Of a stretch of DNA of 64,000 nucleotides, positions 1 to 9,313 are shown piece after piece (position 1 is the stretch's first letter; each line of letters begins with the position of its first letter). The notes beneath the pieces were generated by a model that saw only the letters and a program-made list of their open reading frames with translations, was not told the origin of the DNA and searched no databases. Made by a program: the position numbers and the translations under genes. The stretch comes from Onishia taeanensis. GTDB lineage: Bacteria; Pseudomonadota; Gammaproteobacteria; Pseudomonadales; Halomonadaceae. Where the stretch lies: the NCBI RefSeq assembly GCF_013349955.1, contig NZ_JABVXC010000009.1, forward strand, positions 1-64,000, written 5' to 3'.

Positions 1-131
1 TGGAAGACCCCGCCAACACCGGCCGCCTGTTGGCCACCGGCTATTCCTGCCGCAGCCAGGCCAAGCGACTCTCCGACGCGTCATTGCCTCACCCCCTGCA
101 GGGGCTGCTGGAGACGCTGCGCGGCGCCTGA
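1..131 (+). CDS. ydiJ: YdiJ-type FAD/Fe-S oxidoreductase, C-terminal fragment
   Basis: Only the last 42 codons are present; the reading frame enters from the left edge and stops with TGA at 129-131. The peptide contains ATGYSCRSQAKR followed by a short helix, which I recognise as the end of the large YdiJ/D-2-hydroxyacid dehydrogenase family, where it closes the cysteine-rich Fe-S domain. Members are about 1000 residues and oxidise D-2-hydroxy acids such as D-2-hydroxyglutarate with FAD. The identification rests on this short motif only, so the substrate and the rest of the protein cannot be judged here. Confidence 0.55.
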   Translation, partial: EDPANTGRLLATGYSCRSQAKRLSDASLPHPLQGLLETLRGA

Positions 132-145
132 CCGGATGGTGCTGC

Positions 146-183
146 CCTGCAATACGCCCGGTCGCACAAGGCCGGGCGGCAGG
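146..183 (+). terminator. Hairpin after the YdiJ-type gene
   Basis: Arms CCTGC plus CGCCCGG (146-150, 155-161) pair with CCGGGCG plus GCAGG (172-183), leaving a four-base bulge on the left arm. It lies 15 bases after the stop codon. No T-run follows, so it is a possible terminator or 3' end stabiliser rather than a clear intrinsic terminator. The rest of 132-397 shows no convincing gene. Confidence 0.35.
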
Positions 184-397
184 ATAGGCATTCTCCGACA
201 CTTATCCTTTTTCGTCCTATCCTTGGTCGCTGCATACATCGACGCAGGAGCCGCGTCATGCCGGGCATCATGGCCGGCCACTAAGCGCGCCGACAGCTTC
301 GGTGTCATCGGGAACACATCGACACCGTTTAGTGTTTGCATGTGACTTGCTGCGAAGATAGGCTTCGCGGCTTTCTGACACTCACCGGAGCATCCTC

Positions 398-2248
398 ATG
401 GAGCATGCAGCCCTCCAACTGGCGGGAATCGGCCTGCTGGCCCTGATCTGCCAATGGATCGCCTGGCAGCTACGGTTACCGGCCATCCTCACGCTGCTGG
501 TCGCCGGCATTGCCGCGGGCCCCGTCACCGGCGTACTCGCCCCGGACGCCCTGCTCGGCGAGCTACTCTTTCCGCTGGTCTCACTGGCAGTGGCGGTGAT
601 CCTCTTCGAGGGTGCGCTGACCCTTAGCTTTCGCGAACTGGGCGGCCATGGCCGCACCGTACGACGGCTGGTGACCTGGGGCGTGCTGATAACCGGGCTG
701 ATCGGCACCGGGGCCGCCTACCTGCTGCTGGACCTGTCCTGGCAGATGGCGAGCGTGCTCGGCGCGCTGCTGGTGGTCACCGGGCCCACCGTGGTGCTAC
801 CGCTGCTGCAGACGCTTCGCGCCAAGGAGAACCTGACCCAGATTCTACGCTGGGAAGGCATCCTGATTGATCCGGTGGGCGCCATCGGGGCGGTCCTGGT
901 CTACGAGTTCGTGGCACTAGGGGGCTCGGTCGATGCCGGCAACGCCGCCGCGCATACGCTTCTGCTGTTCGGCAAGACGGCGCTGATCGGCTTCGGCCTG
1001 GGCATCACCGGTGGCTATCTGTGGGGCCTGGTGCTTCGTCACAACTGGCTGCCCCGCAAGCTTCACAGCTTCGGCACCCTGATGATGATGCTGACGCTGT
1101 ACTCGATTTCCAACACCCTCTTCCACGAGTCGGGGCTGCTGACCGTCACCGTGATGGGGGTGTGGCTGGCCAACATGCGTGGCGTGCCGACACAGCCGAT
1201 CATCGAGTTCAAAGAGACCCTCTCGATTCTGCTGATCTCGGGGCTATTCATCCTGCTCGCGGCACGCCTCACCACCGACCAGCTGTCGTTGCTGACTTGG
1301 CCGGCCTGGGCCTTTCTGGCCGTCCTGGTGGCGGTGGCACGCCCACTGACGGTCTGGCTATGCACCCTGGGCAGTGGACTCGACTGGCGCGAGAAGACAC
1401 TACTGGCCTTCATCTCGCCTCGCGGGATCGTGGCCGCCGCCGTCGCCTCGCTGTTCTCACTGCGCCTGACGAGCATGAACATGCCTGGCGCCGAACTTCT
1501 GGTGCCGGTGACCTTCCTGGTGATCATCAGCACAGTGGTCATGCAGAGCCTGATGGCTCGCCCACTGGCCGGCCTGCTGAACCTGAGCCGCCCCACGCCG
1601 CGTGGCTTCCTGATCATCGGCGCCAACCCCGTGGCCCGGGCAGTGGCCAGCACACTGCAGGAGAACGGCTTCAAGGTATTGCTCACCGACAACAGCTGGG
1701 ATGCCGTCCAGGAGGCTCGAGCCGTGGGGCTGCCGGTCTACTATGGCGACCCGCTTTCCGAGCATGCTGCCCAGCACCTGGAGCTGACCGGCATCGGCCA
1801 CTTGCTGCCGCTGTCTCCCTATCGCGAACTCAACAACCTGGCGGCCCTGCACTTCGAACCCCAGGTCGGCGAAGGCAAGGTCTACCGGCTGGCCGTCAAG
1901 GCCGGCAAGAAGCCGCAGCCCCGCCACGACCAGGCACTGGGCCATTTGCCAGTAGCCTTCGGTGAAGACGTGACCTTTGCTCGCCTGTCGAGCCTGATCG
2001 CCCGCGGCGCGGCCATTCAGTGCATGCCGATCTCCACCACCATGAAGATCGAGGACTACCGCACCAGACACCGGGATCGACTCCTGCCGCTGTTTGCCTT
2101 CACTCCCGGGGGACGCATCCGTATCGCCACCGCCGAGGAAAGCTTCGTGCCGCGCAGCGGTGAAACCCTGATCGGGCTGACCTATGCCGAAACCGGCAGC
2201 GAGGTCATGGAAGCGCAGCGTACCGAACGCCGCCGCCCCGTCGCTTGA
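398..2248 (+). CDS. CPA1-type cation/proton antiporter with TrkA-N domain
   Basis: This is a 616-residue inner-membrane protein. The first ~390 residues are a chain of about a dozen hydrophobic segments typical of the sodium/proton exchanger superfamily (NhaP/CPA1), with acidic residues inside membrane segments (for example EGALTL and the WEGILIDPVGA stretch). Residues ~400 onward begin with a nucleotide-binding glycine-rich strand (GFLIIGANPVARAVA), a TrkA-N/RCK-like domain, followed by ~100 residues that may be a further regulatory part. The likely role is exchange of Na+ or K+ for protons, suited to a salt-loving organism. The ATG at 398 follows GGAGCATCCTC. Ion specificity cannot be read from sequence. 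It stands alone, ending before a bidirectional terminator. Confidence 0.85.
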   Translation: MEHAALQLAGIGLLALICQWIAWQLRLPAILTLLVAGIAAGPVTGVLAPDALLGELLFPLVSLAVAVILFEGALTLSFRELGGHGRTVRRLVTWGVLITGLIGTGAAYLLLDLSWQMASVLGALLVVTGPTVVLPLLQTLRAKENLTQILRWEGILIDPVGAIGAVLVYEFVALGGSVDAGNAAAHTLLLFGKTALIGFGLGITGGYLWGLVLRHNWLPRKLHSFGTLMMMLTLYSISNTLFHESGLLTVTVMGVWLANMRGVPTQPIIEFKETLSILLISGLFILLAARLTTDQLSLLTWPAWAFLAVLVAVARPLTVWLCTLGSGLDWREKTLLAFISPRGIVAAAVASLFSLRLTSMNMPGAELLVPVTFLVIISTVVMQSLMARPLAGLLNLSRPTPRGFLIIGANPVARAVASTLQENGFKVLLTDNSWDAVQEARAVGLPVYYGDPLSEHAAQHLELTGIGHLLPLSPYRELNNLAALHFEPQVGEGKVYRLAVKAGKKPQPRHDQALGHLPVAFGEDVTFARLSSLIARGAAIQCMPISTTMKIEDYRTRHRDRLLPLFAFTPGGRIRIATAEESFVPRSGETLIGLTYAETGSEVMEAQRTERRRPVA

Positions 2249-2270
2249 GGCAGCGTCGGTTACTCCCCGC

Positions 2271-2318
2271 CGCACGAAACAAAAGGGCTGCCAAATGGCA
2301 GCCCTTTTGTTTCGTGCG
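2271..2318. terminator. Bidirectional intrinsic terminator, 22-bp stem
   Basis: Perfect inverted repeat: 2271-2292 pairs with 2297-2318 across the loop AAAT. The stem has A-rich and T-rich segments on either side of a GC core (AAAAGGGCTGCC / GGCAGCCCTTTT), so it can terminate transcription in both directions, between the antiporter and the convergent trpC. Confidence 0.85.
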
Positions 2319-2388
2319 GACACTGTCTACCTGAACCCCTGATCCCCGCTGGACAGGCGCCATGAAGCTAGAAGTGCCACTGGGTCAC

Positions 2389-3228
2389 TCAGTAGAACAT
2401 CGCCTGCAGCCCGGCGCCGGGGTCCTCCACGCGCATGAAGGCCTCACCGACCAGGAAGCCATGCACGCCACGCTCGCGCATCCGCGCGACATCATCGCGA
2501 CCATGGATACCGGACTCGGTGATGACCGTCACGCCCTTGGGAATTCGCTCGAGCAACTCGAAGGTGGTTTCAAGGCGGGTCTCGAAGGTGTGCAGGTCGC
2601 GGTTGTTGATGCCGACCAGGGTCAGATCCAGCGCCAGCGCTCGCTCCAGTTCATCGGCATCGTGCACTTCCACCAGCACATCCATGCCCAGCGCCACGGC
2701 CTGGTCATGCAGCATCTTCAAGCGGGCGTCATCCAGCGCCGCGACAATCAGCAGAATGCAGTCGGCACCGATGGCCCGGGCCTCGACGACCTGGTAGCCG
2801 TGGGTGATGAAGTCCTTGCGGATCACCGGCAAGCCACAGGCCTCCTGCGCTTCGGCCAAGTAATCCTCGTGGCCCTGGAAGAAGTCGGCATCGGTGAGTA
2901 CCGACAGGCAGGCTGCGCCACCACGCTCATAAGAGCGGGCGATATCGGCGGGACGAAAGTCCTCACGCATGACGCCCTTTGAAGGTGAAGCCTTCTTGAC
3001 CTCGGCGATCACCGCCGGATCTCCGACCGCGATACGCGCTTCCAGGGCGGCAACGAAGCCACGCGGCGGCGCCTGGCGAGCGGCCAGATCGTGAAGTTCA
3101 TCCTCGCTGACGGCCCGCCGGCGCTCGGCGACCTCCTCGTCCTTACGCGCCAAGATGCGGGCCAGGATAGTCGGCAGGCCATCTTGAGACGCACAGCCTT
3201 GAGCATGCATATCTTGCGCTTGGGTCAT
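2389..3228 (-). CDS. trpC: Indole-3-glycerol-phosphate synthase
   Basis: A TIM-barrel enzyme of tryptophan synthesis that closes the ring of CdRP to give indole-3-glycerol phosphate. With the start used here it is 279 residues, the size of a monofunctional TrpC, with no fused TrpF. Catalytic residues known from the family are in place: E76 and K78 in [12 protein letters not shown]138 in IRKDF, E187 in VEVHD, N208 in GINNRDL and E238 in TESG. The ATG at 3228 is chosen because AGGAA lies 9 bases upstream; the frame is open further up, to about 3297, but that would overlap trpD and adds unconserved sequence. Last gene of trpG-trpD-trpC; 58 bases separate it from trpD. Confidence 0.95.
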   Translation of the reverse strand: MTQAQDMHAQGCASQDGLPTILARILARKDEEVAERRRAVSEDELHDLAARQAPPRGFVAALEARIAVGDPAVIAEVKKASPSKGVMREDFRPADIARSYERGGAACLSVLTDADFFQGHEDYLAEAQEACGLPVIRKDFITHGYQVVEARAIGADCILLIVAALDDARLKMLHDQAVALGMDVLVEVHDADELERALALDLTLVGINNRDLHTFETRLETTFELLERIPKGVTVITESGIHGRDDVARMRERGVHGFLVGEAFMRVEDPGAGLQAMFY

Positions 3229-3286
3229 AGCAGACGTTCCTAGGTTTCCAAAGGCCATATTCAAGAACCGTACCCAAAGGCCGCAG

Positions 3287-4306
3287 TCAGACGGCAAAGA
3301 CTCGGGTGAAATCGGCGAGCTCCTTGAGTTTCTCCGCAGGCAGCTTCGAGGCCTGTGAGTCCTGTGCCATCAGGACACCTTCCTTGAGCGTATCGGCCAC
3401 ACCGGAGGCATACAGCGCTGCCCCGGCATTCAGGGCGACGATATCCGCCGCCGGCCCCTCGCCCACCAGCGACTGCTTGACCAGCGCCAGGCTCTCTTCG
3501 GCGGTCGACACCTTGAGCGAGTTAAGTGACTGACGCTGGATACCGAAATCTTCGGGAGTGATGGTGTACTCGGTGATTTCGCCATTCTTGAGCTCGGCCA
3601 CATGCGTCGGGGCCGCAAGCGAAATCTCGTCGAGACCGTCTTCGGCGTGAACCACCAGCACGTGTTCGCTGCCCAGTCGCTTGAGCACCTCGGCCATCAA
3701 CGGCAGCAGCTTCGCCGAATAGACGCCCAGCAGCTGATTCGGCGCGCTGGCCGGGTTAGTCAGCGGTCCCAGGATATTGAACAGGGTACGCACGCCCATC
3801 TCCCGACGCGGTCCCACCGCATAGCGCATGGCCGTGTGGTGATGGGGGGCAAACATGAAGCCGACCCCGACCTGATCGATACAGCGCGCCACCTGATCGG
3901 CGGCCAGGTCGAGATTGATCCCGGCGACGCTGAACAGGTCGGCACTGCCCGATGAGGAGGACACACCGCGATTGCCGTGCTTGGCGACGTGCGCTCCAGC
4001 CGCCGCGACCACGAAGCTCGACGCCGTCGAGACGTTGAACAGATTGGCGCCGTCTCCGCCGGTACCGACGATATCGACGATATTCTCGCCATGCACCGTC
4101 ACCGGAATCATCAGCTCACGCATCACCTGAGCAGCGGCGCTGATTTCTTCGACGGTCTCGCCCTTCACGGCAAGCCCCACCAGGAAACCGCCGATCTGAG
4201 CGTCGGTTGCCTCGCCGGTCATGATGGCATGCATCACGCTGTGGGTCTGTTCATAGCTCAGGCTCTGGCCGCGCATCACGGCGTCGATCGCCTCTCGCAT
4301 CTGCAT
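3287..4306 (-). CDS. trpD: Anthranilate phosphoribosyltransferase
   Basis: Transfers the phosphoribosyl group of PRPP to anthranilate. The 339-residue length is usual for stand-alone TrpD. The PRPP-binding glycine loop GTGGDG is at 81-86, followed by NVSTASS and the [15 protein letters not shown] anthranilate/phosphate-binding stretch from residue 109. The ATG at 4306 has AAGGAG seven bases upstream; an in-frame extension to 4354 would overlap trpG and lacks a ribosome site. It sits between trpG (44-base gap) and trpC. No fusion to TrpG is seen, unlike in enteric bacteria. Confidence 0.95.
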   Translation of the reverse strand: MQMREAIDAVMRGQSLSYEQTHSVMHAIMTGEATDAQIGGFLVGLAVKGETVEEISAAAQVMRELMIPVTVHGENIVDIVGTGGDGANLFNVSTASSFVVAAAGAHVAKHGNRGVSSSSGSADLFSVAGINLDLAADQVARCIDQVGVGFMFAPHHHTAMRYAVGPRREMGVRTLFNILGPLTNPASAPNQLLGVYSAKLLPLMAEVLKRLGSEHVLVVHAEDGLDEISLAAPTHVAELKNGEITEYTITPEDFGIQRQSLNSLKVSTAEESLALVKQSLVGEGPAADIVALNAGAALYASGVADTLKEGVLMAQDSQASKLPAEKLKELADFTRVFAV

Positions 4307-4350
4307 CTTGTCTCTCCTTGCGATCCATGTCGTGGTGTGGCGATCAACGT

Positions 4351-4935
4351 TCAACCACGTTGCAGAAAAGTGGCCAGCAACTCGTGGCCCTGCCGGGTGA
4401 GAATCGATTCGGGATGGAACTGCACGCCCTCGATATCCAGTTCCTTGTGCCGCAGCCCCATGATCAGCCCCGGGGTGACATCGCCGTCATCGACCCAGGC
4501 AGTAACCTCGAGGCAGTCCGGCACGCTGTTCGCATCCACTACCAGCGAATGATAGCGCGTCACCTCCAGAGGGTTCTCGAGGCCAGTAAACACGCCGGTA
4601 TTCAGATGACGCACCCTGGAGGTCTTGCCATGCATTACCTGGGGGGCGCGCACCACCTGGCCGCCGAATACTTGACCGATGGCCTGGTGACCCAGGCAAA
4701 CGCCGAGGATGGGTACCCGCCCGGCGAAATGGCGAATCACCTCAAGCGAAATACCGGCTTCACTGGGCGTGCAGGGCCCCGGTGAAATCACGATATGGCT
4801 CGGCGCCATAGCTTCGATCTCTTCGATCGTAATAGCGTCGTTACGATGGGTATCGACCTTCGCCCCCAACTCGGCAAGATACTGCACCACGTTGTAGGTG
4901 AAGCTGTCGTAGTTATCGATCATCAGCACGGACAT
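4351..4935 (-). CDS. trpG: Anthranilate synthase component II (glutamine amidotransferase)
   Basis: A class I glutamine amidotransferase of 194 residues that supplies ammonia to TrpE. The nucleophile is C80 in [11 protein letters not shown] and the other triad residues are H174 and E176 in FHPES. The N-terminal [11 protein letters not shown] is typical of TrpG/PabA. Pairing with a PabB partner as well is possible in such organisms, but the link to trpDC favours TrpG. It is the first gene of trpGDC; its partner trpE is encoded over 4 kb away, with two signalling genes between. Confidence 0.93.
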   Translation of the reverse strand: MSVLMIDNYDSFTYNVVQYLAELGAKVDTHRNDAITIEEIEAMAPSHIVISPGPCTPSEAGISLEVIRHFAGRVPILGVCLGHQAIGQVFGGQVVRAPQVMHGKTSRVRHLNTGVFTGLENPLEVTRYHSLVVDANSVPDCLEVTAWVDDGDVTPGLIMGLRHKELDIEGVQFHPESILTRQGHELLATFLQRG

Positions 4936-5217
4936 GGCTATAAGATCCTGTTTCTACTCGTCATCAGTGTGGCTATCAGCCTGCGTTACCCAGATTCTTA
5001 CTCAGGTTGAAGCAAGTGCTCATATCCGCCGTGCAGGGAACCAGCAGACACAAAAATGCCGCCCTGACGGCGGCATTTTCTCCAAAACGTCAGCGTGCCG
5101 CCCCTTGTTTAGGACTGCCACCACTGCTGGTTCGGATGTGTGTGATCTGGTGATTTCATAGGGCAATAGTGCTGGGCAGGCGGCGCCCCTGTCAAGGCGC
5201 AACATCGGCCTAGCACC
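4936..5217 (-). other. Gene-free leader of trpG and trailer of the GGDEF/EAL gene
   Basis: This stretch has no convincing gene. It holds the hairpin terminator at 5053-5079 and, to its left, the presumed promoter and leader of trpGDC. I looked for a tryptophan-rich leader peptide with an attenuator and found none. Confidence 0.5.
5053..5079 (-). terminator. Intrinsic terminator of the KaiC-GGDEF/EAL unit
   Basis: AAAATGCCGCC (5053-5063) pairs with GGCGGCATTTT (5069-5079) over a five-base loop. Read on the minus strand the stem ends in a run of five T. It isolates the signalling cassette from trpGDC downstream. Confidence 0.8.
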
Positions 5218-7536
5218 TCACGATAGGCACGGAGCCGGCATGCCCTGCCGGACCAGGCCGGGAATGTCCTCGGCCGGACGTGCGGCGCTCAGCAGAAACC
5301 CCTGGCCAAAATGACAGCCGATAGCGCCAAGCTGCTTGTTCTGTGCCTCGGTTTCGATCCCTTCCGCCACCGTTTTCAACGACAGGTGCCGCCCAAGCTC
5401 CGTGATCGCGCTGACAATGCGCCCGCCAGCGCCCTCTTCTTCCAAGCGATCAATAAACATCTTGTCGATCTTGAGGGTATCCAACGGCATCGACTGTAAA
5501 CGTGCCAATGATGAATACCCCTGGCCAAAGTCATCCAATGACAGACGAAATCCCGCCTCGCTTAGCCAGTGCATCGCCTCGGACACCTCATTCGGCGCAT
5601 GCATCAGGGTATCCTCGGTCAGCTCCAGCGACCACCAGCCTGGTTCCGTGCCTTCCGCCATCACCATGTCGCGAATATGCATCGCTGCCTTCTTGCCCTG
5701 CAACTGGCTAACCGATAAGTTGACCCCCATCCAGATATCGACTCCGTCCCGGCGCCAGTCAGCTATCTGCCGCGCCGCTGTGATCAGAACCCAGTCTCCA
5801 ATGGAGTCGATCAACCCAATCTCTTCGGCCAAAGGAATAAAAGTCCCCGGAGAGACCATCTGTCCGTCGGGCTTTTTCCACCGGATCAGCGCCTCGACTC
5901 CCACGATGTTGCCACCGGCGATCTCCCAGATCGGCTGGTAATGGAGGAGGAACTGGTTGGCCTCTAACGCATCATAGAGCTCAGCCTCCAGGGTCAAGCG
6001 TTTCTGACGTTCGCTTCCCAGGTCGTCGGAGTAGAACACCAGCGGCAACCCGGACGACTTGGCCTGGTACATCGCCATGTCGGCCTGCTCGACCACGGTC
6101 TCTACCTCGGAGCCATAGTAGGGAAACAGGCTGACGCCGATGCTAGCACCAAGATGATGCCGGTATCCCTGAATATCGAACGGCCGTTGCAGGGCCTCAT
6201 GAATCCTGCCGGCCAAGGCCTCGGCGCCTCGAGAAAGGCGCTCGATACCATCATTCTCCTCAAGCGATGGCTGATGCGGATCATCGACCATGACGACGAT
6301 GAATTCATCGCCTCCCTGTCGGCCCACCAAGTCACCCTGCCGCAGCGTATGCTGAATGCGTTGTGCCACATGCTTGAGCACTTCATCGCCTGCCGCATGG
6401 CCGAGGGCGTCGTTGATCAGTTTGAAATCATTGAGATCGATGAACAGCACCGCCGCAATGCGATCACGCCCGTCATCGGCGGCAACCCGTTTGAGCAAGT
6501 GCATGAGAGAGCGCCGGTTCGGCAAGGAGGTCAGGGTGTCGTTGTAGGCGAGGCGTCGTATTTCCTGCCCTTGACGCTCACGCTCACGTCGCATCCGCAG
6601 CTTATCCAACCCGAAGGCAAGGTTGTCTGACAGGCGCTCAAGAAGCTCATGCACCTCGTCTTCAAAGTCGCTCAAGTTCCGGGAATACACGACCAAAATG
6701 CCAGTCGGCGCTGACTGGGTCCGTAGCGGCAACAAGATGGCACTTCTCAACCCCCAGGCCTCGATCTGAGGCCACCAGGGCGCCATGCGCCGGTCCATGA
6801 TCAAGTCAGGGATGACCTGAGGGTGGCCACTGGAAAGTGCCGCACTGACGGCGGCACTACCTCGTGGGCTGTCTTCCCAGCGCACTTCAAGATTGTCGGC
6901 ATAGCCTGCCGCCGGGCCCGATACCTCGGAAATAGCGATGGCCGTGGTCCCCTCTTGAACGAAGCCGACCCAAGCTAGGTCATACCCCTCCGACTGGGTG
7001 ATCATCTGGCAAACGGCACTGACTAAGCCGCGCTCATCCGATTCCCGCAGCATTACCTCATTGCATGCATGCAGCGTCTTCAAGGCACGACTCACCCCAG
7101 CGAGGGCCTGGCGTGTAAGGTCATGTTCCCGGGACTGGCGGTGAGACAAGTCTCGCAGGCGCAACAAATTGCGGATTCGTGCGAGAATTTCCGGACCTGT
7201 CGTCGGCAGGCGCAGCACATCCTCTACGGCTTGTCCAAGCTCTTGCTTGATTGCGCCAGGCGATCCGCGTTGCGCCGGTGCCAGCAAGAGCACTGGCAAT
7301 ATCACCGGATGGGCATCGGCACGTAATTGGGCGACATGCTTGCGCTGGTGCTGCAGTGTCGAGGGGTCAAGGATGAGAAGATCCGCATCGCCGCTGAATG
7401 ATCTTCCACGCTCGAGCCCGACAGGCTCCAGACCCTCATCTCCGCCGAGGGTCTGAATCAGAAGATCGCGGTCCGCGCTGGACTGAAGGGCGATTTCGAC
7501 TCGCCACGGCTGGCTTTGCAGTGCGCTATCTTCCAT
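5218..7536 (-). CDS. REC-like/GAF/GGDEF/EAL c-di-GMP signalling protein
   Basis: A 772-residue soluble protein with no membrane segment. Domains in order: a receiver-like fold (about 10-130), a GAF sensor (about 160-310), GGDEF (about 325-505) and EAL (about 510-765). The GGDEF motif is intact at 408-412, with the product-inhibition I-site R399-x-x-D402 just ahead. The EAL motif is intact (E548-A-L), with NLSVSQ, LELTE, D668-D669-FG, KIDKMF and VAEGIE, so both cyclase and phosphodiesterase activity are possible. The receiver-like domain keeps an aspartate in LILDP but lacks the usual lysine, so it may not be phosphorylated. The start overlaps the end of the KaiC-like gene by 11 bases, which implies coupled translation and a shared pathway. 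Confidence 0.9.
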   Translation of the reverse strand: MEDSALQSQPWRVEIALQSSADRDLLIQTLGGDEGLEPVGLERGRSFSGDADLLILDPSTLQHQRKHVAQLRADAHPVILPVLLLAPAQRGSPGAIKQELGQAVEDVLRLPTTGPEILARIRNLLRLRDLSHRQSREHDLTRQALAGVSRALKTLHACNEVMLRESDERGLVSAVCQMITQSEGYDLAWVGFVQEGTTAIAISEVSGPAAGYADNLEVRWEDSPRGSAAVSAALSSGHPQVIPDLIMDRRMAPWWPQIEAWGLRSAILLPLRTQSAPTGILVVYSRNLSDFEDEVHELLERLSDNLAFGLDKLRMRRERERQGQEIRRLAYNDTLTSLPNRRSLMHLLKRVAADDGRDRIAAVLFIDLNDFKLINDALGHAAGDEVLKHVAQRIQHTLRQGDLVGRQGGDEFIVVMVDDPHQPSLEENDGIERLSRGAEALAGRIHEALQRPFDIQGYRHHLGASIGVSLFPYYGSEVETVVEQADMAMYQAKSSGLPLVFYSDDLGSERQKRLTLEAELYDALEANQFLLHYQPIWEIAGGNIVGVEALIRWKKPDGQMVSPGTFIPLAEEIGLIDSIGDWVLITAARQIADWRRDGVDIWMGVNLSVSQLQGKKAAMHIRDMVMAEGTEPGWWSLELTEDTLMHAPNEVSEAMHWLSEAGFRLSLDDFGQGYSSLARLQSMPLDTLKIDKMFIDRLEEEGAGGRIVSAITELGRHLSLKTVAEGIETEAQNKQLGAIGCHFGQGFLLSAARPAEDIPGLVRQGMPAPCLS

Positions 7537-8998
7537 TATCCGCCGGCCCTCGAAAAACTCCGCTAGCGCTCATCTCTGGGTCGCCCCGCAGGATACCGCG
7601 CAGACCGGCCAAGGGCTTACCCACCTTAAGCCCGTCTGCGGTAATATCGAACTCACGAAGCGTCTTCTCGAAGTCCCCCGTGCGTTTCTTCAACATGCCA
7701 ATGGTCTTGCGTATTTCGCCATCGAATTCGATATAGCGCAGTATCAGCACGGCATCGGCCAGGTAGCTGATGCCGAGTTCGCTTACACGCATTTCCCCGC
7801 CAGCAATCGACCCGACCTCGTTGATGAGCAGCACGGTCACGCCCATATTGGCCAAGTAGCGGCACAGAGCATGGGCATGGGTGACCACGTCTTCGCCTCG
7901 CACCGACTGCCGATATCCCGAGAGGCTGTCGATCATGACCATCGTGGCTCCCCGTTCCTCGACTTCACGGCGAACACGCCAGGCAAATTCATCCGGTGTA
8001 TAGCGCAGCGGCTCGACCGACTCCACCGCGAGTGAGTCGTCGCGCATCATCTTTCCCAGCGGTATGCCGACATGCTCACAGCGGTGACGAATCGTCGCCA
8101 GGCTTTCCTCGAAGCTGAAGATGACCGAACGCTCTCCGCGGCTTGCCGCCTCGCGCATGAACTGCACACCGAGCGAGGTCTTGCCTACGCCGGTGGGGCC
8201 AGAAATGATCGTGACCGTGCCTCGCCCGATGCCACCTCCAGAGAGAGCATCCAGTTCGGCCACCCCAGAGGGAATCGACTCGGCAACGAAGGGTTGGCCG
8301 TGCTCCCCCGGTACCAGGCGCTCGAAGATACTCATGCCATGATCGCTCAAGCGAACGGTATGCCGGCCCTCGGCGAAGCCGGAACCGCGAAACTTGACGA
8401 CAGAAAGCGATCGACCGGACTCCGTGCGGTCAAGCTGCAAGATGCCATCACCGAGATACTGCAGGTCTTCGTCTGCCTGAGAGCCGCGCTCCGAGGTGAA
8501 CAGCAGGGTCGAGCCGGCATGCGTCAGATACTCCAGCAGCGCCATCACCTGCTTGCGGAACTGAAAGGTATCCGGCACCAGGTGGCGAAACTGACTGAGT
8601 GCATCGATGAAAACGCGACGCGGAGGGCCTTCCGGAAACGCCTCTTCAATACGAGAGCGGATGTCGGGTGGTTCCGCTTCCCAGGGTTCAAGAAGGCTAT
8701 AAGCCGATTGTCCACCGGTTTGCGCGGTGGGCGAGAGATCGATGGTGACCACTCCCTCGAGCGCCATGCCAATGCTCGCCGCATCATTGCGAATATTGCG
8801 GTCTGCCTCGCCGAGACTAACCAGCAAGGCCTGCTCTCCCTCCGGTTTGGCGGAAAGGAAATGCAGACCCAGCGTCGTCTTACCCGTACCGGGCCCACCT
8901 GACACCAGGTAGGAGCGTCCGGGCAGGAAGCCTCCGTAAAGGATTTTCTCCAGTCCCGGAATAGCTGTCGTGATGCGTGGCGACGAATGGCTTTTCAT
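7526..8998 (-). CDS. KaiC-like double RecA-fold ATPase
   Basis: A 490-residue protein with two tandem RecA/KaiC domains. Walker A motifs are GGPGTGKTT (about 34-42) and SGPTGVGKTS (266-275); Walker B strands are VFIDALS and VMIDSLSG. The second domain keeps the glutamate pair of KaiC (FSFEES, E297-E298); the first has GE where cyanobacterial KaiC has EE. Near the C terminus the ISYLADAVLILRYIEF stretch matches the KaiC phosphorylation segment: the first site is Ser (S411) but the neighbouring Thr is Tyr. No kaiA or kaiB is nearby. The ATG at 8998 follows AGGGAG; the frame extends to 9109 without a better signal. It is transcribed with the GGDEF/EAL gene it overlaps and probably controls or senses through it. 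Confidence 0.87.
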   Translation of the reverse strand: MKSHSSPRITTAIPGLEKILYGGFLPGRSYLVSGGPGTGKTTLGLHFLSAKPEGEQALLVSLGEADRNIRNDAASIGMALEGVVTIDLSPTAQTGGQSAYSLLEPWEAEPPDIRSRIEEAFPEGPPRRVFIDALSQFRHLVPDTFQFRKQVMALLEYLTHAGSTLLFTSERGSQADEDLQYLGDGILQLDRTESGRSLSVVKFRGSGFAEGRHTVRLSDHGMSIFERLVPGEHGQPFVAESIPSGVAELDALSGGGIGRGTVTIISGPTGVGKTSLGVQFMREAASRGERSVIFSFEESLATIRHRCEHVGIPLGKMMRDDSLAVESVEPLRYTPDEFAWRVRREVEERGATMVMIDSLSGYRQSVRGEDVVTHAHALCRYLANMGVTVLLINEVGSIAGGEMRVSELGISYLADAVLILRYIEFDGEIRKTIGMLKKRTGDFEKTLREFDITADGLKVGKPLAGLRGILRGDPEMSASGVFRGPADNGR

Positions 8999-9313
8999 GA
9001 TTCTCCCTAGCGTGATCTCTTCGCCTCGATAAAAGCTGCTGGACCGGCGGCACCTTATGTACTCAGGCTGATATGACCCTTGAAGCCGTGACGAAGTGAT
9101 GTCAGCCATGGAGCCAACCTTTGCCCGGTGAGAGCTTAAACCATACGCAAGCGACTAGGGAAAGCAACTTGGCCAGTTTCACGGTCGACAAGGTGCGCCA
9201 CGGCAATCTTTATGCGGACTGTCTCCATGAACCCAAAACCCCGCCACCGGCGGGGTTTCACAAACGAGATATGCGTCGCTAATCGCCAAAACTGGCGGCC
9301 TGAAAACTCCGTC
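8999..9313 (-). other. Gene-free stretch between trpE and the KaiC-like gene
   Basis: About 315 bases without a convincing gene. It holds the trpE terminator at 9236-9258 and the presumed promoter of the KaiC-GGDEF/EAL unit. Open frames here are antisense or unsupported by a ribosome site. Confidence 0.5.
9236..9258 (-). terminator. Intrinsic terminator of trpE
   Basis: AAACCCCGCC (9236-9245) pairs perfectly with GGCGGGGTTT (9249-9258) over a three-base loop. On the minus strand the stem ends in GGGGTTTT, 55 bases after the trpE stop. Confidence 0.8.

Noticed and set aside
132..345. 69-codon plus-strand frame before the antiporter
   Set aside because: No ribosome site and no recognisable features; the interval looks like a leader.
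1457..2323. 288-codon minus-strand frame under the antiporter
   Set aside because: It begins inside the terminator hairpin and lies opposite membrane helices of the antiporter; no coding signs.
7526..8998. Circadian clock (KaiABC)
   Set aside because: No kaiA or kaiB is near, and the phosphorylation segment has Tyr in place of the second site. KaiC-like ATPases outside cyanobacteria usually have other roles.
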